A stretch of DNA of 64,000 nt from Dyadobacter chenwenxiniae. Its GTDB lineage: Bacteria; Bacteroidota; Bacteroidia; Cytophagales; Spirosomataceae. Location: the NCBI RefSeq assembly GCF_022869785.1, contig NZ_CP094997.1:1736001-1800000 (forward strand), read 5' to 3'. Within the stretch, counting starts at the first letter, position 1. Each line of letters opens with the position of its first letter. Made by a program: the position numbers and the translations under genes. Below the pieces are notes generated by a model that had not been told where the DNA came from, made no database searches, and worked only from the letters and a program-made list of their open reading frames with translations. This document shows positions 16,588 to 26,084 of this stretch, in pieces.

Positions 16588-18303
16588 TTATTGTTCCCGG
16601 CCGAGTCTTCGGAGCTCCTTCCAGACTTTTTCGTTTTCGTAAGGATCCGTAAATATTTCAAGTAAACTGATCGCCTTGTTTTCGAGAAATGCCTGGACCG
16701 AGGATTCCAATAACTCCGGCTCCCGACAACTGAAGTAAGCGATGCTAGAGTCCTCGCAAGTTCGCTTCGCTGAGAACGCGTGTCTGGTTTCGAAATAAGT
16801 TTCAATTTCCGGCAGCCCGGACGGTCCATCGATCATCCGGAAAATATTTCCACCGGCATTATTGATCACAACAATTTTCAGGTTTTGTGGGAGTGAGTTA
16901 ATCAGCAAGCCATTACGGTCATACATAAATGCAACGTCGCCCACGACCAGCAATGTCTCTTCCTCATTGACGAGAGCTGCGCCGATCGCCGTGCTTACAC
17001 AACCATCAATGCCGCTTGTTCCCCTGTTACAAAATACACTTCGAATGTTAGTGCCAATGTCGAGCACGTTGATATAACGGATCGACATGCTATTTGCAAC
17101 ATGTAACTGAAACACTCGATTTATACACTTAAATAATAAATCTAACGATGTTATATCTGATAACTTAGATAGATTTGAGATGTAGTCATGCATTATTTGT
17201 TCTGAACCAGCATTACTGGCAGACCAATTCCGGAGGAATGCTGAGTCAGTTTCAGGGTCAGCATTCTCAGTAAAGAGCTTATAATCAATCTTTTCAAACA
17301 GATTTTTAAAGAAATACGATGCCGGAACTGGAATCGTTCTGGTTAATGACTGGGTTGGATCAGCTAAGAATACTTCTTCTCCAATGTGCCAGTGTGCCCG
17401 CGGCGGGTTTTTCCTGATGAATTGCTTGAAATCCTTGGAAATAAATGACAATCCGAAGGTGATCAGCAGATCCGGAACCAGTTGGCCGGCATTTTTACTG
17501 GCCAAAAACAGGTCGTGATTTCGGATTATGTTCAACCCTGAAATGTTTGCAATGCTGTCTGCCAGCACGGGAATATCCCACTCTTCTGAAATCTTATTCA
17601 GCACCTCGCTCAGTTCGTGATCCGGTAAATGCTGGCCTGCCGCAATTAATATTTTGGGATATTCTTCAAATTCATCCAGTAATGTATTCCATACATCCGG
17701 AGCCAGGATCTTCTCCGCTGACTGTCTTTTTATAATTTTGAGATTGGCAGAAGGAACCATTTCATCTCCTGACGCCGGATAAAACGGCTCCCTGATCGGA
17801 ACATTAATGTGGACCGGACCCATGGGAATTGTTGCAGCCAGGGTCACTGCTTCATTGGACACTCTGTTAATGGCCCACAGCACATCTGCGTGCCCATAAT
17901 CCGCTGAAAATTCGAAAGATCGCTTAATATGCTTGCCAAATATTTCGCTTTGATAGATTGTCTGCCCGTCATACTGATGCAGCCATTCCTTGGGCCGGTC
18001 TGCGGAAATCACGACCAGCGGAATTTGCTGAAAAAACGCCTCAGAAACAGCCGGAGCAAAGTTATAGACCGCACTCCCCGACGTGCAGATTAAAACCACC
18101 GGAACGCCTGTTTGCTGGGCTATCCCAAGCCCTATAAAGCCTGCGGAGCGTTCGTCCATACAAACATGCAACTTGAAGCGCCCGGAGCGTGTAAAGGCGA
18201 GTGTAAGCGCCGCACTGCGGGAGCCGGGAGAAACCACAACATGTCTCACGCCCTGGGCATAGCAAATGGCGGCAAGGTCTACCAAAGGTTGTAAAATGGC
18301 CAT
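16588..18303 (-). CDS. menD: 2-succinyl-5-enolpyruvyl-6-hydroxy-3-cyclohexene-1-carboxylate synthase
   Basis: A thiamine-diphosphate enzyme of 571 residues that joins isochorismate and 2-oxoglutarate with loss of CO2 in menaquinone synthesis. The N-terminal domain has VVSPGSRSAALTLAF and the catalytic-glutamate region DERSAGFIGLGIAQ, then VLICTSGSAVYNFAPAVSEA and ISADRPKEWLHQYDGQTI. The C-terminal domain has the ThDP motif GDVAFMYDRNGLL with NNAGGNIFRMI. Length is normal. No other men gene lies beside it. A hairpin terminator on the same strand sits 12 bases before its start, so it must have a promoter within or across that hairpin or rely on read-through. Confidence 0.95.
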   Translation of the reverse strand: MAILQPLVDLAAICYAQGVRHVVVSPGSRSAALTLAFTRSGRFKLHVCMDERSAGFIGLGIAQQTGVPVVLICTSGSAVYNFAPAVSEAFFQQIPLVVISADRPKEWLHQYDGQTIYQSEIFGKHIKRSFEFSADYGHADVLWAINRVSNEAVTLAATIPMGPVHINVPIREPFYPASGDEMVPSANLKIIKRQSAEKILAPDVWNTLLDEFEEYPKILIAAGQHLPDHELSEVLNKISEEWDIPVLADSIANISGLNIIRNHDLFLASKNAGQLVPDLLITFGLSFISKDFKQFIRKNPPRAHWHIGEEVFLADPTQSLTRTIPVPASYFFKNLFEKIDYKLFTENADPETDSAFLRNWSASNAGSEQIMHDYISNLSKLSDITSLDLLFKCINRVFQLHVANSMSIRYINVLDIGTNIRSVFCNRGTSGIDGCVSTAIGAALVNEEETLLVVGDVAFMYDRNGLLINSLPQNLKIVVINNAGGNIFRMIDGPSGLPEIETYFETRHAFSAKRTCEDSSIAYFSCREPELLESSVQAFLENKAISLLEIFTDPYENEKVWKELRRLGREQ

Positions 18304-18314
18304 ATCATAAATAA

Positions 18315-18339
18315 AAATAGCCTCATTAAGAGGCTATTT
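18315..18339 (-). terminator. Terminator after rpoD, immediately before menD
   Basis: Stem AAATAGCCTC with its complement and a 5-base loop. On the minus strand it is followed by a T-rich stretch. It follows rpoD by 50 bases. Confidence 0.8.
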
Positions 18340-18389
18340 AATTAATACTGTATCAAATTACTGGTTAACTGCAACATCATCAGTTCAGA

Positions 18390-19253
18390 TTATCCCAGGT
18401 ATGTTTTTAAAGCTTTGCTTCTTGAAACGTGACGCAATCTTCTGATTGCTTTTTCTTTGATCTGACGAACGCGTTCACGGGTAAGGTTGAACTTCTCACC
18501 GATCTCTTCCAGCGTCATCGCATGCTCGCCATTCAGGCCAAAGTACAATGCGATAACATCTGCTTCACGCTGCGTCAATGTGCAAAGTGCACGCTGCACT
18601 TCTTTACGCAATGATTCATTCACCAAACCGGAATCAGGCTTGTCTTCCAAATCATTCTCCAACACGTCCAAAAGGCTGTTTTCCTCGCCTTGAACGAACG
18701 GCGCGTCCATAGAGACGTGACGGCCAGAGATCTTCATGGTGTCTACAACCTCAGAAGAAGAAATTTCAAGCACTTCTGCCAATTCCTCAGGAGAAGGTTC
18801 ACGTTCAAAACGCTGCTCTAGTTCTGAAAAAGTTTTTGATATTTTATTTAAAGAACCAACACGGTTGAGGGGTAAACGTACAATCCTCGACTGCTCTGCA
18901 AGTGCCTGCAGAATAGACTGGCGAATCCACCAAACTGCGTAAGAAATGAATTTAAAACCTCTTGTTTCGTCAAAACGCTGAGCAGCTTTAATCAAACCCA
19001 GGTTACCTTCATTGATCAAATCGCCCAACGACAAGCCCTGATTTTGATATTGCTTGGCCACAGACACAACAAAGCGAAGATTTGCCTTGGTTAGTCTTTC
19101 CAATGCAAGCTGATCACCATCCCTAATTTTCTGAGCTAACGTCACTTCCTCGTCCGGCGTCAACAAATCCACCTTCCCGATTTCTTGCAAATACTTGTCT
19201 AACGACTGACTCTCACGGTTGGTAATTTGCTTACTGATCTTTAGCTGTCTCAT
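18390..19253 (-). CDS. rpoD: Primary RNA polymerase sigma factor (sigma-70/SigA, Bacteroidota short form)
   Basis: 287 residues, far shorter than the proteobacterial form because region 1.1 and the non-conserved insertion are missing, as is usual in Bacteroidota. Visible regions are 1.2 (SLDKYLQEIGKVDLLTPDEE), 2 (LRFVVSVAKQYQNQGLSLGD, DLINEGNLGLIKAAQRFDE, FISYAVWWIRQSI), 3 (RLPLNRVGSLNKISKTFSEL) and 4 (LTQREADVIALYFGLNGE, TLEEIGEKFNLTRERVRQIK). It recognises the TTTG/TAnnTTTG promoters noted elsewhere in this window. It is followed by its own terminator. Confidence 0.96.
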   Translation of the reverse strand: MRQLKISKQITNRESQSLDKYLQEIGKVDLLTPDEEVTLAQKIRDGDQLALERLTKANLRFVVSVAKQYQNQGLSLGDLINEGNLGLIKAAQRFDETRGFKFISYAVWWIRQSILQALAEQSRIVRLPLNRVGSLNKISKTFSELEQRFEREPSPEELAEVLEISSSEVVDTMKISGRHVSMDAPFVQGEENSLLDVLENDLEDKPDSGLVNESLRKEVQRALCTLTQREADVIALYFGLNGEHAMTLEEIGEKFNLTRERVRQIKEKAIRRLRHVSRSKALKTYLG

Positions 19254-19317
19254 CTATCTTTTATTAATTTTATATATAACGACATTAAATATTGCCCCTG
19301 TTACCAAAAACACTATT

Positions 19318-21456
19318 TTAATCATTTTTGTTCTCTGGCTTCGGCAGCAATACTTTCCGGGACAGACGGTATTTGCCAGTCTTCTTATCGATCTCAACCA
19401 ATTTAACCTGAACATCCTCTCCTACTTCAAGAACTCCGTCCATTTTCTCAAGACGTTCCCACTTGATTTCGGAAATGTGAAGCAAGCCGTCTTTTCCTGG
19501 CAAGAACTCAACAAATGCTCCAAATGGCATAATTGACTTCACTTTTCCAGAATATACTTCACCGATTTCCGGCACCAGAATGATTCCTTTGATGCGGGAA
19601 ACTGCTTTATCCATCGAAGTCTTGTCAGCAGAAAATATACTTACAAATCCTGCTCCATCTTTTTCTTCAATAGAGACCGTAGCACCGGATTCTTTCTGAA
19701 TATCCTGAACAACCTTACCACCAGGCCCGATTACAGCCCCGATCATTTCACGGTCGATCTTGATAACGATAGCACGTGGTGTGTGTGGTTTAAGGTCAGC
19801 GCGGCTCTCCTTCAAGGTTTTATTCATTTCACCTAGAATGTGCAATCTGCCTGCTTTCGCTTGCATCAGCGCCTCGGTCAAAACTTCATATGAAAGTCCG
19901 TTTACTTTCATATCCATCTGGCAAGCCGTGATTCCTTTTTCAGTTCCCGTTACTTTAAAATCCATGTCTCCCAGGTGATCTTCATCACCCAAAATGTCTG
20001 AAAGAACCGCATACTTGCCTGTTTTCTCATCAGAAATAAGACCCATCGCAATTCCCGAAACCGGTGCTTTGATCTTTAAACCTGAATCCATCAATGCAAG
20101 CGATCCAGCGCAAACCGTTGCCATAGATGACGAACCGTTTGATTCAAGAATATCGGATACGATACGGATTGTGTATGGGTTGTCCTCAGCCACGGGCAAT
20201 ACTTTTTTCAATGCACGCAACGCCAGGTTACCATGACCCACTTCACGACGGCCAGGACCACGGTTTGGTTTTACTTCACCTGTTGAAAATCCTGGGAAGT
20301 TATAATGAAGCATGAATTTGCTGTAACCGTATTTCATCGGCGTATCAACAATCTGCTCATCATTTTTTGTACCCAGTGTAACAGTTGTCAATGACTGCGT
20401 TTCTCCTCTTGTAAACAAAGCAGAACCGTGTGCATTGGGCAAGAAATCAATTTCAGAAGCGATAGGGCGAACTTCGTCCAATTTACGACCGTCAAGGCGG
20501 ATTCTTTCATCCAAAACCAGGCGACGTGATGCTTCCCAAACAAGGTCATTGAAATAACGTTTCGCAAGGCCTTTGTCGAATCCTTCTTCGTCTTCCGGAA
20601 TAGAAGCCGTGAATTCTTCCCAAACTGCCTTGAAACCTTCTTTTCTAACTGTTTTGTTGGTAGAGCCCAGTTGGGTTACCTTGTATATTTTATCGTATGC
20701 AAATGCTCTCAAACGAGCTTCAAGCGCTTCGTCAGATGCATCGCCTACGTATTCTCTTTTTTCTGTTTTGCCAACTGCCGCTTCGAATTCTTTCAAAGCA
20801 AGGCATTGTTGCTTGATCACTTCATGAGCCACTTTCAATGCTTCCACGACCTCTTCCTCTGAAACTTCACTCATTTCGCCTTCAACCATGGCGATGTCGT
20901 TATAAGTTGCGCCAACCATAAGTTCCAATGTAGCACGTTCCAGATCCGCTGAACCTGGATTAACCACGTATTGGCCATCAATTTTCGCAACACGAACCTC
21001 TGAAACCGGTCCGGCAAAGGGAATATCGGAAGCTGCAAGTGCAGCAGAAGCTGCCAACGCTGCCAATGCATCAGGTAATGCAGTTGCATCAGCCGACATC
21101 AGCAATATGTTGACCTGAACTTCTGCGTGGTAATCGTCCGGGAACAATGGACGCAAAACGCGGTCCACCAGGCGGCTTGTCAAAACTTCCGGATCAGACA
21201 ATTTGCCTTCACGACGTTGGAAGCTGCCAGGAATACGTCCGGCAGATGCGAATTTCTCTTGATAATCAACCGATAGTGGTAAGAAGTCAAGACCTTCCTT
21301 AATATCTTTATTAGCAACAACTGTCGCCAGTAACATGGTGTTACCCAAACGAACTACAACCGAACCGTCGGCTTGCTTTGCTAATTTTCCTGTTTCAATG
21401 GTGATTTCCCTACCGTCTGGTAAGGGTATAGTCTTCGTAACTATATTAAAGAGCAT
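19318..21456 (-). CDS. pnp: Polyribonucleotide nucleotidyltransferase (PNPase)
   Basis: The frame opens at 21489, but the ATG at 21456 (MLFNIVTKTIPLPDGREITI) matches the usual N-terminus, giving 712 residues. The enzyme degrades RNA phosphorolytically from the 3' end. It has two RNase PH domains (RLGNTMLLATVVA; RIPGSFQRREGKLSDPEVL; and ARDLD-like GRKLDEVRPIASEI, LFTRGETQSLTTVTLG, GPGRREVGHGNLALRAL), a KH domain (IGAVIGPGGKVVQDIQKESG, about 560-620) and an S1 domain (GEVYSGKVKSIMPFGAFVEF, about 622-690). It follows rpsO, the conserved order, with a terminator between. Confidence 0.97.
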   Translation of the reverse strand: MLFNIVTKTIPLPDGREITIETGKLAKQADGSVVVRLGNTMLLATVVANKDIKEGLDFLPLSVDYQEKFASAGRIPGSFQRREGKLSDPEVLTSRLVDRVLRPLFPDDYHAEVQVNILLMSADATALPDALAALAASAALAASDIPFAGPVSEVRVAKIDGQYVVNPGSADLERATLELMVGATYNDIAMVEGEMSEVSEEEVVEALKVAHEVIKQQCLALKEFEAAVGKTEKREYVGDASDEALEARLRAFAYDKIYKVTQLGSTNKTVRKEGFKAVWEEFTASIPEDEEGFDKGLAKRYFNDLVWEASRRLVLDERIRLDGRKLDEVRPIASEIDFLPNAHGSALFTRGETQSLTTVTLGTKNDEQIVDTPMKYGYSKFMLHYNFPGFSTGEVKPNRGPGRREVGHGNLALRALKKVLPVAEDNPYTIRIVSDILESNGSSSMATVCAGSLALMDSGLKIKAPVSGIAMGLISDEKTGKYAVLSDILGDEDHLGDMDFKVTGTEKGITACQMDMKVNGLSYEVLTEALMQAKAGRLHILGEMNKTLKESRADLKPHTPRAIVIKIDREMIGAVIGPGGKVVQDIQKESGATVSIEEKDGAGFVSIFSADKTSMDKAVSRIKGIILVPEIGEVYSGKVKSIMPFGAFVEFLPGKDGLLHISEIKWERLEKMDGVLEVGEDVQVKLVEIDKKTGKYRLSRKVLLPKPENKND

Positions 21457-21522
21457 AAAAAGATGTTTTTTGTAGCTGCGAAACGCCATCCTGACGTTCC
21501 AAATGTTTGTTAATTCCGCAAA

Positions 21523-21561
21523 AAATCAGGGAACTTTCATCTTGTTGAAGTTCCCTGATTT
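21523..21561 (-). terminator. Terminator between rpsO and pnp
   Basis: A 14-bp perfect stem (AAATCAGGGAACTT and its complement) around an 11-base loop, followed on the minus strand by TTTTTT. It lies right after rpsO and 67 bases before the pnp start, so pnp likely has its own promoter or receives partial read-through. Confidence 0.88.
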
Positions 21562-21566
21562 CTAAA

Positions 21567-21842
21567 TTACTTACGTATGTTCAATTCGGCAATAATCGCA
21601 CGGTAGCGGTTAATGTCTTTTTTGTACAGATAATCCAACAATCTACGGCGCTTTCCTACCATTTTAAGTAGACCAAGTCTTGTATCGTTATCTTTTTTGT
21701 GCGTTTTTAAGTGCTCGTTCAAATAATTGATACGATACGTAAATAAAGCAATTTGTGATTCAGCAGATCCAGTGTCTCCGCCTTCTTTCTTAAAACCTTT
21801 TGATTCGAAGATCTCAGCCTTCTTTTCCGCGGTTAAATACAT
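21567..21842 (-). CDS. rpsO: 30S ribosomal protein S15
   Basis: 91 residues, the usual S15 length. It binds 16S rRNA in the central domain of the small subunit. Family motifs are GDTGSAESQIALFTYRINYL, LNEHLKTHKKDNDTRLGLL and KMVGKRRRLLDYLYKKDINR. It is the first gene of the conserved rpsO-pnp pair and is followed by a strong hairpin. Confidence 0.97.
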   Translation of the reverse strand: MYLTAEKKAEIFESKGFKKEGGDTGSAESQIALFTYRINYLNEHLKTHKKDNDTRLGLLKMVGKRRRLLDYLYKKDINRYRAIIAELNIRK

Positions 21843-21945
21843 AATTGTAACAACAGATTAATTATTTTCAACTTTTCACAGCACCCTGCCGTAAATAAGG
21901 ACGCAAAATTACGGTTTTTGGCCCGAATTAAAAAATGTAATTTTA

Positions 21946-23448
21946 CTATGATTGAATAAGCTGGCTTTTTCCAAATCTACTTGCCCATTTTTCTTTAATT
22001 CTTTTTACCATCATGATATAGACGTCTTTTTCGAATAACCGGGAGTCACTTCTGGCCCGGTCGATGAAATACAAGCCCGTCAAAAACAAAACCGTATTAG
22101 CCATCCAGGCCCCCACAGGCACAACAAGCAGCCCTTCCTTAACCCATTTATCGCCCTGGTTTGTCAAAACATAAAGCAGTATAAAGAAGATAATCGACAC
22201 CAGAACCGGCACACCAAACCCGCCTTTTTTAATGATTGCCCCCAGCGGAGCACCGATCAGGAACATGATCAGGCATGACAATGCATTGGTGTATTTATGG
22301 TGTTTTTCCAATTCATACTTATTCGCGTCCTTCAATTTAGTCTGCAAATAATCCTTCTGCGACTTGGTATAGCTGAGCATGCTGTTAGCAGCGCTCTTGG
22401 TGTTCATCAAAATCTCTTTTTTCAAACTGTCCGTAACAGGCTTAACCAGCAATGAATCAATCCAGGGGCCCTTTTTCAATGTTTTATCGGTCCCTTCGCG
22501 ATAATTGTATGAATAATATTGCTGGCTCCCAGCCACTAAGTTCTTCCGTGTTTCATTGTAAGAGCTACGAAGGGAATCTGCGGTCGAAGTAAGATCACTG
22601 ATATTCTTCATAAACTCATGATATTTGAACTGACCTTCATCCGTCCGTTTCATCCCAAATGACGAAAGGCTTTCCGTTAAGCGGAAGTGTTTGAATGAGT
22701 TCCGGCTGAAATTTGAGTAGTTGGGTGCGCTGCTGCCGCCTATCGGTGAAGAGATATACGCAGGCCGTGCGCTGCCAGAACTCACCTCATCCGTGTAACG
22801 CGTCCCATTGTAAAGCTCGATCACCAGGTAACGATTGTCATTGATGGAATACATACGGCCAGAGTCCGCAAGAATGATCTCGGTGTTGCCCACTTCATAG
22901 GAACGGTTGCTATGCTTATAGATCACCATTCCTTTCAGTTTGCCATTGTCCTCTTTTTTATCCACCTTAATGCTAAACCCAGGGAGATCATTATAAAAAA
23001 TTCCTTCTTTAATCTTTAATGTGGCTTTTGTAGTCTTAATGTCATATAAAAGGCTGTAACCCTTTAAGTTAGCCCAGGGAGAAACCCGATCATTAAAATA
23101 GAAGGAAAACACACTTACGGAGACCGCAACTATAAAAAGCGGCGCCATAGCACGCACAACCGAAATCCCTGCACTTTTAATTGCTGTGAGCTCGAAAAAC
23201 TCACCCAGATTACCAAATGCCATCAGAGAAGACAGCAGCATGGCTAGCGGAAGTGCCGTAGGAACAGTTATCAGGCTAAAAAAGAAGAATAATTGCGCAT
23301 AATCCGTTATTCCGAGATCTTTCGATACAAAATCATCTATATAAAAAATCATGATCCGCATCAGGAAAACGAAGACCACGACGGACATGGTTATCACAAA
23401 AGGTCCCCAGAAGGACATTAAAATAAGCTTATCAAGCTTTTTCATCAA
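21946..23448 (-). CDS. LptF/LptG family lipopolysaccharide-export permease
   Basis: 500 residues. The N-terminal membrane part (LILMSFWGPFVITMSVVVFV; FFSLITVPTALPLAMLLSSL; NLGEFFELTAIKSAGISVVR) is typical of YjgP/YjgQ proteins. A large periplasmic domain (about 110-380) is followed by three C-terminal membrane helices (ALSCLIMFLIGAPLGAIIKK; VPVLVSIIFFILLYVLTNQG; NTVLFLTGLYFIDRA). Family role: half of the inner-membrane LptB2FG ABC transporter that pulls LPS out of the membrane. Whether it is F or G cannot be decided alone. Its start overlaps the stop of the START-like gene by 4 bases, so the two are translationally coupled. Confidence 0.9.
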   Translation of the reverse strand: MMKKLDKLILMSFWGPFVITMSVVVFVFLMRIMIFYIDDFVSKDLGITDYAQLFFFFSLITVPTALPLAMLLSSLMAFGNLGEFFELTAIKSAGISVVRAMAPLFIVAVSVSVFSFYFNDRVSPWANLKGYSLLYDIKTTKATLKIKEGIFYNDLPGFSIKVDKKEDNGKLKGMVIYKHSNRSYEVGNTEIILADSGRMYSINDNRYLVIELYNGTRYTDEVSSGSARPAYISSPIGGSSAPNYSNFSRNSFKHFRLTESLSSFGMKRTDEGQFKYHEFMKNISDLTSTADSLRSSYNETRKNLVAGSQQYYSYNYREGTDKTLKKGPWIDSLLVKPVTDSLKKEILMNTKSAANSMLSYTKSQKDYLQTKLKDANKYELEKHHKYTNALSCLIMFLIGAPLGAIIKKGGFGVPVLVSIIFFILLYVLTNQGDKWVKEGLLVVPVGAWMANTVLFLTGLYFIDRARSDSRLFEKDVYIMMVKRIKEKWASRFGKSQLIQS

Positions 23449-23837
23449 CTGCCTACGATATCTTTCAAATTATCAATAAAACCATCCCAAAGCGAAGCCA
23501 GCTCGCGCTCATCGCGGTTTGCGGAGTAATCCGTCACGCGCAGGAATGTTGTTTGGGTTAACTCGCTCACTTCAAGTTTTAGTTCCACATGATTGTTATC
23601 AAGGTTGTCATCGCTGGTATTTTCAAAATCAAATCTTACGGCTTTATTAATTCGCAAACCTGTTTGTCTGGCAATGTGGCTATCGCCGTCCCACTGGAAG
23701 TCAAACCGGTGATCGGGCAGCACAGTGACTTTTTCAGCAAACCATTGTTCCAGTCCGGAGGGCGTCGATATATATGGAAAGAGTACTTTTGGCGAGGAGC
23801 GCAATTCAAATTCAGTAATAAATTTATATTTTTCCAT
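23445..23837 (-). CDS. START-like / SRPBCC (AHSA1-type) domain protein
   Basis: 130 residues forming one helix-grip domain. It begins KYKFITEFELRSSPKVLFPY, with the SRPBCC-typical PSGLEQWFAEKVTVLPDHRF and ending ELASLWDGFIDNLKDIVG. This is the small START-like family common in Bacteroidota. The ligand is unknown and it has no signal peptide. Its stop overlaps the lptF/G-like start by 4 bases, so the two genes form an operon. It is one of five SRPBCC-type genes in the window. Confidence 0.8.
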   Translation of the reverse strand: MEKYKFITEFELRSSPKVLFPYISTPSGLEQWFAEKVTVLPDHRFDFQWDGDSHIARQTGLRINKAVRFDFENTSDDNLDNNHVELKLEVSELTQTTFLRVTDYSANRDERELASLWDGFIDNLKDIVGS

Positions 23838-23992
23838 ATGAACTAAAATTAAAAAGGGTTAACCACAACAGTACCGCCTTATATGCTGATTTTAAAAGTT
23901 GTAATATAGCATAATTCAACAATAAATGTCATCAAAGTTAATTTTTGCTCACTTCCCTTAACGGAAATTTAGCTCGTAAATTGAAAAAACGG

Positions 23993-24024
23993 GTTGGAGT
24001 TTAATTTTATTTAACATACTTTTG
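23993..24024 (+). promoter_or_regulatory. Promoter of tRNA-Met
   Basis: GTTG (23993-23996), a 20-base spacer and TACTTTTG (24017-24024) match the Bacteroidota consensus TTTG-N19-21-TAnnTTTG with one mismatch. It is 14 bases upstream of the mature tRNA. Confidence 0.7.
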
Positions 24025-24038
24025 CACCACAATATCAC

Positions 24039-24112
24039 GGCGGGGTAGCTCAGATGGTTAGAGCGTAGGATTCATAACCCTAAGGTCGGCAGTTCGATTC
24101 TGCTCCCCGCTA
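24039..24112 (+). tRNA. tRNA-Met (anticodon CAT)
   Basis: 74 nt that fold as a cloverleaf: acceptor GGCGGGG/CCCCGCT with a G-U first pair, D-stem GCTC/GAGC, anticodon loop TTCATAA, T-stem GGCAG/CTGCT with loop TTCGATT, discriminator A. The CCA is not encoded. The anticodon stem TAGGA/CCCTA has an A-C mismatch next to the loop. The anticodon CAT could also belong to an initiator or to an Ile-tRNA modified to lysidine. The absence of three G-C pairs at the base of the anticodon stem argues against an initiator. Confidence 0.95.
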
Positions 24113-24121
24113 CGAAAGATC

Positions 24122-24146
24122 AGACATCCCGATGGATGTCTTTTTT
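24122..24146 (+). terminator. Terminator of tRNA-Met
   Basis: Stem AGACATCC-CGAT-GGATGTCT followed by six T residues, 10 bases after the tRNA. Confidence 0.88.
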
Positions 24147-24243
24147 ATTGCCCATACGTGATTCTTCTGCGTTCTGCGAGAATTAAATTACCGGATTTTC
24201 GGTTTGCCATAATAGTCTAACGCTGGTTCGCCTCTCATTCACC

Positions 24244-26022
24244 ATGAAATTATTAATACAATACCTTAGCCGGTACAAAGCCCTCATTTTCCTGGCGCTT
24301 GTACTCGCCGCCATCAATCAGGTTTTTTCACTCCTGAACCCCTACATTCTCGGTAATTACCTGATCGACCCTTACGCCAACAAAGCAGAATATTATCGCA
24401 ATAATGGCCTCGATGACGCTTTTTTCAAAGGCATCCTCATTGGATTGCTCATGATCATTGGCGTGGCCATGGTTTCGCGGATTGCCAAAGCATTTCAGGA
24501 TTATGTTGTTAACGTTGTGATCCAGAAGTTTGGCGCAAACCTTTATACAGACGGGTTACGCCATGCATTACGCCTCCCTTTCCAGGATTTTGAAGACCAG
24601 CGCAGCGGTGAAACGCTCTCGGTGCTGCAAAAGGTTAGGGCCGATTGCGAAAAATTCATTACCAGTTTTGTTAATGTGCTCTTTGCCACATTGGTAGGAA
24701 TTGTTTTTGTGGTAGTTGTAGCCTTCAAGCTTAGTCCGTCACTGCCGCTTATTTACCTTGTTGGCTCGGTCGTTCTTGCCATATTGACGAGTGTTTTGAG
24801 TAAAAAAATCAAGTCTATTCAAAAGAACATTGTCAAAGAAACTACGGCGCTGGCTGGGTCCACGACAGAATCTTTGCGGAACATTGAATTGGTCAAAAGT
24901 CTCGGCCTGACCAATCAGGAGATTACCCGCCTGAACGCGACGACGTTCAAAATCCTCAAACTGGAACTCCGAAAGGTCAAAAGCATTCGCTCAATCAGCT
25001 TTATACAGGGCACGTTCGTGAATTTCCTTCAACAATGTATCATGTTTGCGCTGCTGTTTTTTGTCTTCCGGGACAGAATTACCGTGGGTCAAATGATGAT
25101 GATGCAGTTCTATTCCTTCTTCATATTCGGGCCCTTGCAGGAGCTGGGCAATGTGATCCTCTCCTACCGCGAAGCCGAGGCGTCGTTGAACAACTTACAG
25201 ACATTGCTAGCCAGACCCGTTGAGCATAAGCCGTCGAATCCGGAAGTCATTACAGACATTGAAGAGCTACGGTTTGACAACGTCCTTTTTCAGCACCAAT
25301 CGGCGAACCGGCCCGCATTGGAGGACATTTCCTTTGATGTGAAACGTGGAGAAACCATCGCATTCGTTGGGCCATCAGGTTCGGGGAAAACAACATTGGT
25401 TAAACTGCTCGTCGGCCTTTATCATCCCATTTCAGGCGCTGTGTATTACAATGGCATTGATGGTAATAACATCGATTTTGATGAAATCAGAAACAAAATA
25501 GGCTTTGTAACGCAGGATACGCAGCTTTTCTCTGGCACGATTAAAGAAAACCTGCTCTTTGTAAATCCGGATGCGACAGATGAAATGATCAACGATGTGT
25601 TGCTGAAAGCGGCTTGTTACAACTTACTGTCAAGAGCCGAGAGCGGGATTGATACGGTTATTGGCGAAGGCGGACTGAAACTTTCGGGTGGTGAGCGTCA
25701 GCGTTTATCCATTGCCCGTGCGCTGTTGCGCGTGCCGCATTTGATCATTTTTGATGAAGCCACATCTGCCTTGGATTCGTTGACAGAGGAAGAAATTTCC
25801 AACACAATACGCAACATTACCGATCAGCGTCAGCACATCACGGTGATGATTGCGCACAGGTTATCGACCATCATGCATGCGGACCGCATTTACGTCCTTG
25901 AAAAAGGCCATGTTGTAGAAACCGGCAGCCATCATGCTTTGCTTGATGAAAAAGGCTTGTATTATGCCATGTGGCGCCAGCAGATCGGCGAGCGGAAGGA
26001 TGAGTCGGTGCTTTCGTCATAA
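24244..26022 (+). CDS. ABC transporter, fused permease and ATPase (exporter type)
   Basis: 592 residues. The N-terminal transmembrane domain (about 1-320) has roughly six helices (ALIFLALVLAAINQVFSLL; GILIGLLMIIGVAMVSRIA; LFATLVGIVFVVVVAF; MFALLFFVFRDRI). The C-terminal nucleotide-binding domain (about 340-580) has Walker A GPSGSGKTTLVKLL, Q-loop GFVTQDTQLFSG, signature LSGGERQRLSIARALL, Walker B LIIFDEATSALD and H-loop MIAHRLSTI. It works as a homodimer or heterodimer; no second half is adjacent, so a homodimer is likely. Substrate (lipid, peptide or drug) cannot be read from the sequence. Confidence 0.93.
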   Translation: MKLLIQYLSRYKALIFLALVLAAINQVFSLLNPYILGNYLIDPYANKAEYYRNNGLDDAFFKGILIGLLMIIGVAMVSRIAKAFQDYVVNVVIQKFGANLYTDGLRHALRLPFQDFEDQRSGETLSVLQKVRADCEKFITSFVNVLFATLVGIVFVVVVAFKLSPSLPLIYLVGSVVLAILTSVLSKKIKSIQKNIVKETTALAGSTTESLRNIELVKSLGLTNQEITRLNATTFKILKLELRKVKSIRSISFIQGTFVNFLQQCIMFALLFFVFRDRITVGQMMMMQFYSFFIFGPLQELGNVILSYREAEASLNNLQTLLARPVEHKPSNPEVITDIEELRFDNVLFQHQSANRPALEDISFDVKRGETIAFVGPSGSGKTTLVKLLVGLYHPISGAVYYNGIDGNNIDFDEIRNKIGFVTQDTQLFSGTIKENLLFVNPDATDEMINDVLLKAACYNLLSRAESGIDTVIGEGGLKLSGGERQRLSIARALLRVPHLIIFDEATSALDSLTEEEISNTIRNITDQRQHITVMIAHRLSTIMHADRIYVLEKGHVVETGSHHALLDEKGLYYAMWRQQIGERKDESVLSS

Positions 26023-26084
26023 TGCACATTGATACTTAAAACCTAGCAAGATCCGGGTTTTTCATCCGTCTGGTGACCCATAAT

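Noticed and set aside
24039..24112. Initiator tRNA
   Set aside because: The anticodon stem lacks the three G-C pairs next to the loop that mark initiator tRNAs. An elongator or a CAT-anticodon Ile-tRNA remain possible.
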